From contig JAKSBO010000534.1 in NCBI GenBank assembly GCA_022361095.1, positions 1-6,895 on the forward strand: a stretch of DNA of 6,895 nt, written 5' to 3'. The position numbers were made by a program, and so were the translations under genes. The DNA is from Desulfobacterales bacterium (GTDB taxonomy: Bacteria > Desulfobacterota > Desulfobacteria > Desulfobacterales > Desulfobacteraceae). The notes under the pieces were generated by a model. The model did no database searches. It saw only the letters and a program-made list of their open reading frames with translations, and was not told where the DNA came from. Below, one piece after another: positions 1 through 6,895 of the stretch (the first letter of the stretch is position 1; every line of letters starts with the position of its first letter).

Positions 1-660
1 AATGGGATTTTCAGGTTTTTGGGAAACAAGGAGCATCAGGCCGGCCCCTTCGGCAACGCTCATGCCGGCCCGCTTTTCGTCAAAAGGCCGGGCGCCTGCC
101 GGATCAACCACCTGCAGGGACTGAAATCCAAAGCAGGTCATCCGGCACAGGCCATCGGCACCCCCGGCCAGGACGGTTTTTGCCCGGCCCGAACGGATCA
201 TCTCCAAGGCGATGGCCAGGGCTGCATTCCCCGAAGAACAGGCCGTGGACACGGTGATAACCGGGCCTGTACAGCCCACCAAATCCGCAATATCCTCTGC
301 GACCGTACCCAGACCGTGGTATCTGAACAGTTTTGGATCAGTTTTTTGGGCTTTGAGCAGGGATTCGCAGGTCAGCATTCCCCCGGTGGTGGCGCCTAGC
401 ACAACGGCATCCGGGACCAGGCTGCATTGGGCCATGACCTGTCTTGCAGCGATCCGGGCAAGTTCGTGGGTTCTGGGGAGATTGCCTTCAATGGTTCCCG
501 GCACCATACCCACCTTGGGAAAATCCGGCCGGTTGAGTTGAAAAAAATCCACGGAAGCCAGGCCGGATGCTCCGCGTTTAAGGGCCTTGTAAGTGTTGTC
601 TGTTCCTGCCCCCAGGGCGGAGATGATTCCCATTGCAGCAATGTAAGCACCGGATGTCAT
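1..660 (-). CDS. Beta-ketoacyl-ACP synthase, N-terminal part (C-terminus outside window)
   Basis: This is a condensing enzyme of the thiolase fold. It would extend an acyl chain by Claisen condensation with a malonyl-ACP-type donor in the cytoplasm. The 220 visible residues start MTSGAYIAAMGIISALGAGT, the typical KAS opening. Residues 137-146 read VSTACSSGNA, so Cys141 is the expected acyl-accepting nucleophile. The KAS motif RPFDEKRAG lies at about 191-199, followed by AEGAG, where most FabF proteins have GEGAG. The two catalytic histidines lie beyond the window edge, so completeness cannot be judged. The ATG at 660 is chosen because AGGAG (668-672 on the other strand) precedes it by 7 nt. 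The gene is divergent from an operon carrying its own ACP, which favours a specialised secondary lipid or polyketide role over housekeeping FabF/FabB. The exact KAS subtype is not assigned. Confidence 0.93.
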   Translation of the reverse strand, partial: MTSGAYIAAMGIISALGAGTDNTYKALKRGASGLASVDFFQLNRPDFPKVGMVPGTIEGNLPRTHELARIAARQVMAQCSLVPDAVVLGATTGGMLTCESLLKAQKTDPKLFRYHGLGTVAEDIADLVGCTGPVITVSTACSSGNAALAIALEMIRSGRAKTVLAGGADGLCRMTCFGFQSLQVVDPAGARPFDEKRAGMSVAEGAGLMLLVSQKPENPI

Positions 661-667
661 AATTTAG

Positions 668-672
668 CTCCT
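668..672 (-). promoter_or_regulatory. Ribosome binding site of the ketosynthase gene
   Basis: AGGAG on the minus strand, 7 nt before the ATG at 660. This is a strong Shine-Dalgarno match and fixes the start of the synthase gene. Confidence 0.75.
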
Positions 673-717
673 ATCATCGGGAAGGAAATACCATTTCAGG
701 ACCGCCAATGAAAGTCT

Positions 718-723
718 ATTATA
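718..723 (-). promoter_or_regulatory. Candidate -10 box for the leftward ketosynthase gene
   Basis: A perfect TATAAT read on the minus strand, about 58 nt upstream of the ketosynthase ATG. No good -35 hexamer is found 16-19 bp upstream; the sequences there are ATCGCT-like. If real, the promoter is weak by itself or depends on an activator. Chance occurrence in an AT-rich spacer is possible. Confidence 0.4.
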
Positions 724-780
724 AAATTAGGCTTGTTTTTAGCGATTAATTCAGTGTAAGTCGTAGACAAACTTTTAATA

Positions 781-786
781 TATAAT
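781..786 (+). promoter_or_regulatory. Candidate -10 box for the rightward operon
   Basis: A perfect TATAAT followed by a T-rich stretch, 27 nt before the ATG at 814. It would give a leader of roughly 20 nt. The hexamers at 16-18 bp spacing do not resemble TTGACA. TAGACA occurs at 764-769, but at only 11 bp spacing. The position is right for the operon promoter, but the -35 is missing. Confidence 0.45.
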
Positions 787-813
787 TTTTTAAATCTTAA
801 GTTGTTATCGGCA

Positions 814-1254
814 ATGGAAATTAAAGACGTCCCCCAAGACCCCGGTATTTTAGACGATTATGGCCGTGAAATATGTTATGCCGTGGATCGGAACGGAAAT
901 TACAGCCTGGCCCGAAGTATTGGATGGGATCCGAAAAATATCGCCAACAGGCAGGCATGGCAGGCCATTGAAAAAAAAATCAACAAGGCCCGTAAAGATA
1001 TTCTTGACAAAAAGCTCAGTCCCATCGGGTTTTATATGGCTTGCAACCAAATGGATATCAAACTCCTTGCCCAGTATATGGGATTGTATCGCTGGCAGGT
1101 CAGGCGCCACCTTAAACCTGGTGTATTCAAAAAATTAAAACCGGGGGTACTGGAAAAGTACGCCGCATTATTCAATGTATCCGTGGAAGAGCTAAGGTCG
1201 CTGCCGGAAAAACCGGCCATGGATTGCCCCGCCTCCCAAAAAAATAAAGCGTAA
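814..1254 (+). CDS. Small helix-turn-helix (XRE-like) regulator, first gene of operon
   Basis: A soluble 146-residue protein, probably DNA-binding. Residues about 69-130 look like a Cro/C1-type HTH. One helix pair covers MACNQMDIKLLAQYMGLYRW (75-94), where DIKLLAQYMG resembles the first HTH helix and the turn. It ends with LEKYAALFNVSVEEL (113-127), the usual closing helix of XRE domains (a variant of 'YAxxLgVsxdeL'). The N-terminal 65 residues, with YAVDRNGNY and SIGWDPKNIANRQAW, are a separate conserved-looking region of unknown role. No ligand or membrane domain is seen. The ATG at 814 is preferred over the in-frame TTG at 802, which lies almost at the predicted transcript start; neither has a clear Shine-Dalgarno site. 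The stop is 2 nt before the next gene. Its position beside a divergent promoter suggests it controls both directions (inference). Confidence 0.8.
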   Translation: MEIKDVPQDPGILDDYGREICYAVDRNGNYSLARSIGWDPKNIANRQAWQAIEKKINKARKDILDKKLSPIGFYMACNQMDIKLLAQYMGLYRWQVRRHLKPGVFKKLKPGVLEKYAALFNVSVEELRSLPEKPAMDCPASQKNKA

Positions 1255-1256
1255 AG

Positions 1257-2270
1257 ATGAGAATTGATTTTAAACATACCCAGTCTGCCCATTGCGAATG
1301 CGGGGTTACTGCAAACCTGATCAACCATGCCGTAAAAGAGAGTGATCAACAGCTTTCAGAAGCCCTGGCGTTCGGTATCGGCCAGGGCATTTTTTTTGGA
1401 TATCTGCCGTTTATCAAGGTCAATGAATTGCCGTTGACAACCTTTCGGTGCCCGGTGGGTAAAATTTTTAAACGTGTGACCCGGGCTTTGGGCATCGGCG
1501 TTAAATGGCAGAAGTTTTCAAGTGTTCCAAAAGCCATGGATGCCCTGGACAGGGCGCTTGATCAGGGCCATCCTGTGGGATGCCGGACCGGCGGGTACTG
1601 GCTGCCCTATTTTCCGCCTGCGTTGCGATTTCATTTTAACATGCACAACATTGTGGTGATCGGCAAAGCGGGGGATAACTATATCATCAGTGACCCGGTT
1701 TTCCCCGATGTTGTGGAATGCCCGTCAAAGGATCTGGCCCTTGCCCGGTTTGCCAAGGGGGCCCTGGCCCCCAAAGGCAGTATGTACCGGATCACACGGG
1801 TTCCTGAAACAATGGATGTGAAACCCGCCTTGGCTGCCGGGATCAAAGGCGCGGCCCAAAGTATGGTCAAGACCCCTGTGCCGTTTCTGGGCACCCGGGG
1901 AATCCGTTTTCTGGGAAAGCGCGTTGAAACCTGGCCCAAAAAGTTCGGCAAAGAAAAAACCGTGCTTCTTTTGGGGCAGCTTATACGGATGCAGGAAGAG
2001 ATCGGTACCGGCGGCGGGGGATTTCGTTTTATGTATTCGGCATTTCTCCAGCAGGCCGCCGGGATATTGGATGACCCGCGGTTGGGCACCATGGCTGAAC
2101 AGATGACGGCTTCCGGGGATCAGTGGCGCAGGTTTGCCGTCAAGGCCGCAAGGCATTGTAAGGGCAGGGCGACCCCGGATGACTCGGTTCAGGCCATGCG
2201 TGAGATCCTAAACACCTGCGCAGACATTGAAACCCGCACCTTTAAGGAACTTTTGTCCATTGCCGGCTGA
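1257..2270 (+). CDS. BtrH_N/DUF4872 family protein, putative ACP-dependent acyltransferase
   Basis: A 337-residue cytoplasmic protein with no signal peptide. The N-terminal half matches the BtrH_N pattern: AHCECGVTANLINH (11-24), then LSEALAFGIGQGIFFGY (33-49), then MHNIVVIG (129-136) and NYIISDP (141-147). The C-terminal half, about 190-335, resembles DUF4872, with GTGGGGFRFMYSAFLQQA at 250-267. The namesake BtrH moves an aminoacyl group from the carrier protein BtrI to the aminoglycoside ribostamycin. By analogy this protein may transfer or process the acyl chain carried by the ACP encoded downstream; the acceptor is unknown. Cys15 (or Cys13), His130 and Asp146 are spaced like the triad of papain/C39-type folds, which is an inference from pattern. 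It starts 2 nt after the regulator's stop without its own clear ribosome site, suggesting coupled translation. Its 3' end overlaps the next gene by 11 nt. Confidence 0.85.
   Translation: MRIDFKHTQSAHCECGVTANLINHAVKESDQQLSEALAFGIGQGIFFGYLPFIKVNELPLTTFRCPVGKIFKRVTRALGIGVKWQKFSSVPKAMDALDRALDQGHPVGCRTGGYWLPYFPPALRFHFNMHNIVVIGKAGDNYIISDPVFPDVVECPSKDLALARFAKGALAPKGSMYRITRVPETMDVKPALAAGIKGAAQSMVKTPVPFLGTRGIRFLGKRVETWPKKFGKEKTVLLLGQLIRMQEEIGTGGGGFRFMYSAFLQQAAGILDDPRLGTMAEQMTASGDQWRRFAVKAARHCKGRATPDDSVQAMREILNTCADIETRTFKELLSIAG
2244..2262 (+). promoter_or_regulatory. Ribosome site and TTG start deciding the ABC ATPase start
   Basis: AAGGA at 2244-2248 lies 11 nt before an in-frame TTG at 2260, inside the end of the BtrH-like gene. 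A longer frame reaches back to a TTG at 2227, but that codon has no ribosome site. It would also add 11 residues (KPAPLRNFCPL) unlike an ABC ATPase start. TTG 2260 is the better choice, though not proven. Confidence 0.5.
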
Positions 2271-3009
2271 TGATTTCCAATCTGTTCTGAGGGTCAGCGG
2301 CCTGGGAAAACGCTATCCGGGCAGCCAAAAAGATGTCCTGTCCGACCTGAATTTACGGGTTGAAAAGGGAGAGATTTTCGGATTACTAGGGCCCAACGGT
2401 GCCGGAAAAACCACAACCATCTCCATATTGTCCACCTTAATAAAACCCACCCGGGGCAGCGTGCAGATCTGCGGTGTGGATGCCCTGGCGCATCCGTCTG
2501 AAGTCCGGCCCCTTATCAGTTTGATCCCCCAGGAAATCGCTTTGTTTTCAAAACTTACCGGCCGGGAAAATATGGGTTATTTCGGCACATTATTCGGGCT
2601 TAAAAAAGCAGATCTGGCATTAAAAATCACTGAAATCCTGGCCTTATTTGAACTGGATGCCTTTGCCGATCAGCCGATCACAAAATGTTCCGGCGGCATT
2701 CAGCGCAGGTTTAATATCGCCTGCGGGATTCTGCATGATCCGGCACTGATATTTCTGGATGAGCCCACCGTGGGCATGGATGTCCACTCCCGCAACGCAT
2801 TGCTTGACCGGATTCGGCAGTTAAGCCTAAAGGGCGGCACTCTGGTCTATACGACCCATTACATGGAGGAGGCTGAAAAAATATGCTCCCGGATTTTGAT
2901 CATGGATAAGGGCATCTGCCTTGCCCAGGGGCGCACCAATGACCTGATCAGCGGCACCGGCAAATGCCGTAATCTCAATGAACTGTTTTTAAAGGCCACA
3001 GGTAAATAG
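2260..3009 (+). CDS. ABC-2 type exporter, ATP-binding protein
   Basis: This is the ATPase of a DrrA/CcmA-like export or flipping transporter, acting at the cytoplasmic face of the inner membrane with the permease that follows. Counting from TTG 2260 (249 residues), the motifs are complete and in order: Walker A GPNGAGKT (44-51), Q-loop Gln91 in LIPQE, signature CSGGIQRRF (143-151), Walker B LIFLDEP (163-169), D-loop VGMD (171-174) and switch His200 in TTHYMEEAE. The SGGIQRR form of the signature is usual for ABC-2 exporters. Length is normal for a single nucleotide-binding domain with a short C-terminal tail. It overlaps the BtrH-like gene by 11 nt and is separated from the permease by 6 nt. 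Substrate is unknown; a lipid or secondary metabolite made with the linked ACP is an inference. Confidence 0.93.
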   Translation: MPADDFQSVLRVSGLGKRYPGSQKDVLSDLNLRVEKGEIFGLLGPNGAGKTTTISILSTLIKPTRGSVQICGVDALAHPSEVRPLISLIPQEIALFSKLTGRENMGYFGTLFGLKKADLALKITEILALFELDAFADQPITKCSGGIQRRFNIACGILHDPALIFLDEPTVGMDVHSRNALLDRIRQLSLKGGTLVYTTHYMEEAEKICSRILIMDKGICLAQGRTNDLISGTGKCRNLNELFLKATGK

Positions 3010-3015
3010 TTGTTC

Positions 3016-4239
3016 ATGGAACGTTTGGCCGGCACATTGAAAAAAGAGCTGCTTTTGCTCATCCGGGACCGGATGGGCCTGGTATTGTTGTTTGTCATGC
3101 CGGCCGTGCTGGTGACCATTATCTGTCTTGTCCAGGCAAAAGTGCTGAACCCCACCACCCGTGTTTTGGTTCTTGATAACGATCAAAATGAGGTGGGGCA
3201 GATTATTTTTAAAGGCTTAAAGGACGCGGACAATATTATTGCCGTGAACGGGACGGATGTCGGCTGTGATACCGAGGCCTGCGCAAAATCCCTGGTGAAT
3301 AAAGGAGAATACCAGTTCAGTATCGTCATCCCCCAAGGCTGCACGGGATTTGCCTTTGACCGGGCCCGGCTGTTTGCCCTTGGACAAAAAGGAGCCCCCG
3401 GTACCCGCACCAAACAGATCACTTTATATTTTGATCCTTCGGTCCAGGGGGGATTTCGGGCTGCGGTGTTAAGTGCTGTCTCAAAGGTGCTTTTATGCCT
3501 GGAGTATGAGATCAAGCTCAGGCAGGCTGTTTTCCCCACGGACAGGCGGCCGGGTGCAGCACCTGCTGCCCCGTGGTTTGATATTAAAGAGGCCTGGGCA
3601 AAGGAATTCGGATTTATAAAAATGCCCACATCCGTTCAGCAGAATGTGCCGGCCTGGGCCTTGTTCGGTATTTTTTTTATTTGTGTTCCCCTTGCCGGCA
3701 GTATGATTCAGGAGCGTGAAAATAAAACCCAGGACCGGTTGAAAACCATGCCTGTCCCCGGATTTATTTTGATTCTGGGAAAGATTGTCGCCTACATCTG
3801 TGTCTGCCTGATTCAGTTCTTTTTTGTCTTTTTGATCGGTAAATTTGCTTTTCCCCTTTTGGGTCTGCCCGCCTTTGCCGTAGACGGTCCGTGGATTGCC
3901 GTGCTGATTATCATTGCCGCATGTGCGGTGGCCGCTGCAAATTACGGCATCATGCTCGGCCAGGTTGCAGGCTCCTATGAGCAGGCCCTTGTCATTGGCC
4001 CCACAACCATTGTGATTGCCGCAGCGCTTGGCGGTATCATCGTCCCTGTATATCTGATGCCGGGACCCATGCAGGTGATCAGTAATTTATCTCCCCTGGC
4101 CTGGGCTTTGGACGCATTCTACGACATCCTTTTGCGGGGAAAACAGATCAATGATGTTTTGCCTGAAGCAGGTTGCCTGGTTCTCTTTGGCGCGGCTGCT
4201 TCAGGGATTTCCCATATCTCTTTTAAATACAAAAAATAA
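3016..4239 (+). CDS. ABC-2 type exporter, membrane permease
   Basis: The 407-residue inner-membrane subunit pairing with the ATPase just upstream. The topology is that of the YhhJ/ABC-2 membrane class. A cytoplasmic amphipathic start (KKELLLLIRDRMG) leads to TM1 at about 21-39. A large extracytoplasmic domain of about 170 residues follows, and then about five more membrane segments at roughly 212-231, 250-278, 292-315, 323-348 and 384-403. The segment ERENKTQDRLKTMPVPG after TM2 matches the conserved intracellular loop of ABC-2 permeases that contacts the ATPase. The ATG at 3016 is chosen; an in-frame TTG at 3010 immediately follows the ATPase stop and would add two residues. No strong ribosome site is present, so translation is probably coupled. 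Direction is most likely export, as in the family. The substrate cannot be read from the sequence. Confidence 0.92.
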   Translation: MERLAGTLKKELLLLIRDRMGLVLLFVMPAVLVTIICLVQAKVLNPTTRVLVLDNDQNEVGQIIFKGLKDADNIIAVNGTDVGCDTEACAKSLVNKGEYQFSIVIPQGCTGFAFDRARLFALGQKGAPGTRTKQITLYFDPSVQGGFRAAVLSAVSKVLLCLEYEIKLRQAVFPTDRRPGAAPAAPWFDIKEAWAKEFGFIKMPTSVQQNVPAWALFGIFFICVPLAGSMIQERENKTQDRLKTMPVPGFILILGKIVAYICVCLIQFFFVFLIGKFAFPLLGLPAFAVDGPWIAVLIIIAACAVAAANYGIMLGQVAGSYEQALVIGPTTIVIAAALGGIIVPVYLMPGPMQVISNLSPLAWALDAFYDILLRGKQINDVLPEAGCLVLFGAAASGISHISFKYKK

Positions 4240-4241
4240 GG
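4238..4241 (+). promoter_or_regulatory. Ribosome binding site of the ACP gene
   Basis: AAGG overlapping the permease stop codon, 9 nt before the ACP ATG at 4251. An ATG at 4246 runs straight into TAA, so 4251 is the real start. Confidence 0.55.
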
Positions 4242-4250
4242 TAACATGTA

Positions 4251-4508
4251 ATGCTGGAAAAAGAACTGCTAACAACCATTGTCGAATTATGTAATGTCCA
4301 GGAAGATGTGCCGGAGGACCTGCCAATGGACGCCCCTTTAGTGGGCCCGGACTCCCTGTTTGGCCTGGACTCACTGGATGCTGTGGAAATTGTCGTCATG
4401 GTCCAGGATGTTTATGGTGTCCGCATCGACACCCAGGACCAGGCACGTGAAATTTTATCAACCGTTAAATCCCTTGCCGATTATATCCGAGCAAAAGGCG
4501 GGCATTAA
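4251..4508 (+). CDS. Acyl carrier protein (phosphopantetheine-binding)
   Basis: A free-standing 85-residue carrier protein that would hold acyl intermediates as thioesters on 4'-phosphopantetheine in the cytoplasm. The attachment site is Ser41 in GLDSLDAVEIV (38-48), the classic DSL motif at the start of helix 2. It is followed by YGVRI and a final helix SLADYIRAKGG, typical of the fold. The protein is acidic, as expected. A second DSL (Asp34-Ser35-Leu36) sits six residues earlier in the loop. Ser41 is preferred because it is followed by the helix-2 pattern D-A-V-E-I. It is the last gene of the tight operon, 11 nt after the permease. Its presence with a BtrH-like protein mirrors the BtrI/BtrH carrier-transferase pairing, and with the divergent ketosynthase it suggests a dedicated acyl pathway. 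It is probably not the housekeeping AcpP. Confidence 0.92.
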   Translation: MLEKELLTTIVELCNVQEDVPEDLPMDAPLVGPDSLFGLDSLDAVEIVVMVQDVYGVRIDTQDQAREILSTVKSLADYIRAKGGH

Positions 4509-4608
4509 ATCTGTTTCGGGCTGCCGGGCGCTTTTGCGACCAGACACAAAAGGCCTGCCAGGATCCGGATAGGGGTAACGGAGCAAAGAGATTAATGTCC
4601 GCTATTTT

Positions 4609-4618
4609 GACCATGGTC
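4609..4618. repeat. 10-bp perfect palindrome GACCATGGTC
   Basis: A perfect inverted repeat with no spacer, flanked by TTTT on the left and TGTTTT on the right. It is short enough to occur by chance but could be an operator half of the intergenic region. It shares the CCATG core with the tandem repeat 28 bp downstream. Confidence 0.4.
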
Positions 4619-4638
4619 TGTTTTGGCCGTTGTACATA

Positions 4639-4660
4639 ATGTTTCCATGATGTTTCCATG
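4639..4660. repeat. Perfect tandem repeat, 2 x 11 bp
   Basis: ATGTTTCCATG occurs twice head to tail (4639-4649 and 4650-4660) with no mismatch. Eleven bases is about one helical turn, so both copies face the same side of the DNA. That arrangement is common for paired regulator sites. It lies 128 nt upstream of the binding-protein start. A replication-slippage duplication is the plain alternative. Confidence 0.6.
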
Positions 4661-4693
4661 TCCTGCCCGGTGGTTGAAATTGGACGCAAAAAC

Positions 4694-4719
4694 GTGGTAG
4701 CTTAAGACCCACACTTTTT
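4694..4719 (+). terminator. Possible weak terminator hairpin
   Basis: GTGG (4694-4697) can pair with CCAC (4709-4712) around an AT-rich loop, followed within two bases by TTTTT (4715-4719). The stem is only 4-5 bp, so this is a weak candidate for ending the upstream operon about 200 nt after the ACP stop. A second T-run at 4749-4755 follows an even poorer stem. Confidence 0.2.
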
Positions 4720-4776
4720 CGCACCTGCTAAACATATGCTGACGCGCTTTTTTCTTCTCCGATTACACCATAACCC

Positions 4777-4782
4777 AGAGGA
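4777..4782 (+). promoter_or_regulatory. Ribosome site supporting a TTG start for the binding protein
   Basis: AGAGGA 5 nt before the TTG at 4788. It supports this non-ATG start, which also gives a complete signal peptide beginning MKNIFYF. The next in-frame ATG is inside the signal sequence hydrophobic core. Confidence 0.65.
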
Positions 4783-4787
4783 TAAAT

Positions 4788-6895
<2,108 letters not shown>

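Larger units (their letters stand above)
4509..4787 (+). other. Intergenic region between the ACP operon and the sensory pair
   Basis: This 279-nt stretch has no convincing gene. Frames entering it are extensions of shadow frames over the ACP gene. It holds an imperfect hairpin without a T-run near 4529-4553 (GCTTTTG against CAAAAGGC). It also holds a 10-bp palindrome, an 11-bp tandem repeat, and T-runs at 4715-4719 and 4749-4755. It must contain the end of the ACP operon and probably the promoter of the binding-protein gene. No convincing -35/-10 pair was found for that gene. Confidence 0.6.

Noticed and set aside
19..711. Open frames on the plus strand (19-399, 212-541, 427-711) and a minus frame 396-650
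   Set aside because: They are antisense or frame-shifted shadows of the ketosynthase gene, whose translated frame has clear KAS motifs and a good ribosome site.
1679..2156. Long minus-strand frames opposite the BtrH-like gene
   Set aside because: Their proteins are Pro/Arg/Gly-rich with no recognisable motif, and they lie entirely over a well-supported gene.
4529..4553. Hairpin after the ACP gene as an intrinsic terminator
   Set aside because: GCTTTTG can pair with CAAAAGGC with one bulge, but no T-run follows, so it does not qualify as an intrinsic terminator.
4465..4689. A 74-codon minus-strand frame into the intergenic region
   Set aside because: It overlaps the ACP gene, lacks a ribosome site I can see and shows no family motif. 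Together with the plus frame 4360-4572 it is treated as a shadow.

Overview
The window looks like a chromosomal accessory or biosynthetic segment from a sulfate-reducer-like member of the Desulfobacterota (Desulfobacterales type). This is inferred from balanced base composition, codon use, the style of the hybrid-type histidine kinase and the family mix; it was not tested by any search. No tRNA, rRNA, insertion sequence, CRISPR array or phage gene is visible. Both ends of the window cut through genes.

Layout: (1) 1-660, minus strand: the N-terminal part of a beta-ketoacyl-ACP synthase with its catalytic cysteine. (2) 661-813: a short divergent promoter region with two outward-facing TATAAT boxes. 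(3) 814-4508, plus strand: a tight five-gene run. It encodes a small HTH regulator, a BtrH/DUF4872-type protein (the family of ACP-dependent acyltransferases), an ABC-2 exporter ATPase and its permease, and an acyl carrier protein. Junctions range from an 11-nt overlap to an 11-nt gap, so this is very probably one transcript. (4) 4509-4787: a 279-nt intergenic stretch with an 11-bp perfect tandem repeat, a 10-bp palindrome and possible weak terminators. (5) 4788-6895, plus strand: a periplasmic solute-binding protein overlapping by 8 nt the start of a membrane histidine kinase that runs off the window.

How it may work together: the synthase and carrier protein suggest that an acyl or polyketide chain is built on a dedicated ACP. 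The BtrH-like protein could then move that chain to an acceptor, or otherwise process the thioester, and the ABC-2 pair could export or flip the product. The HTH protein at the divergent promoter is the obvious candidate local regulator. The binding protein and kinase at the right form a separate sensory unit: a secreted binding protein with no transporter permease beside it, translationally coupled to a kinase. This suggests ligand sensing rather than uptake. Whether the sensory pair controls the biosynthetic operon cannot be decided from this window.
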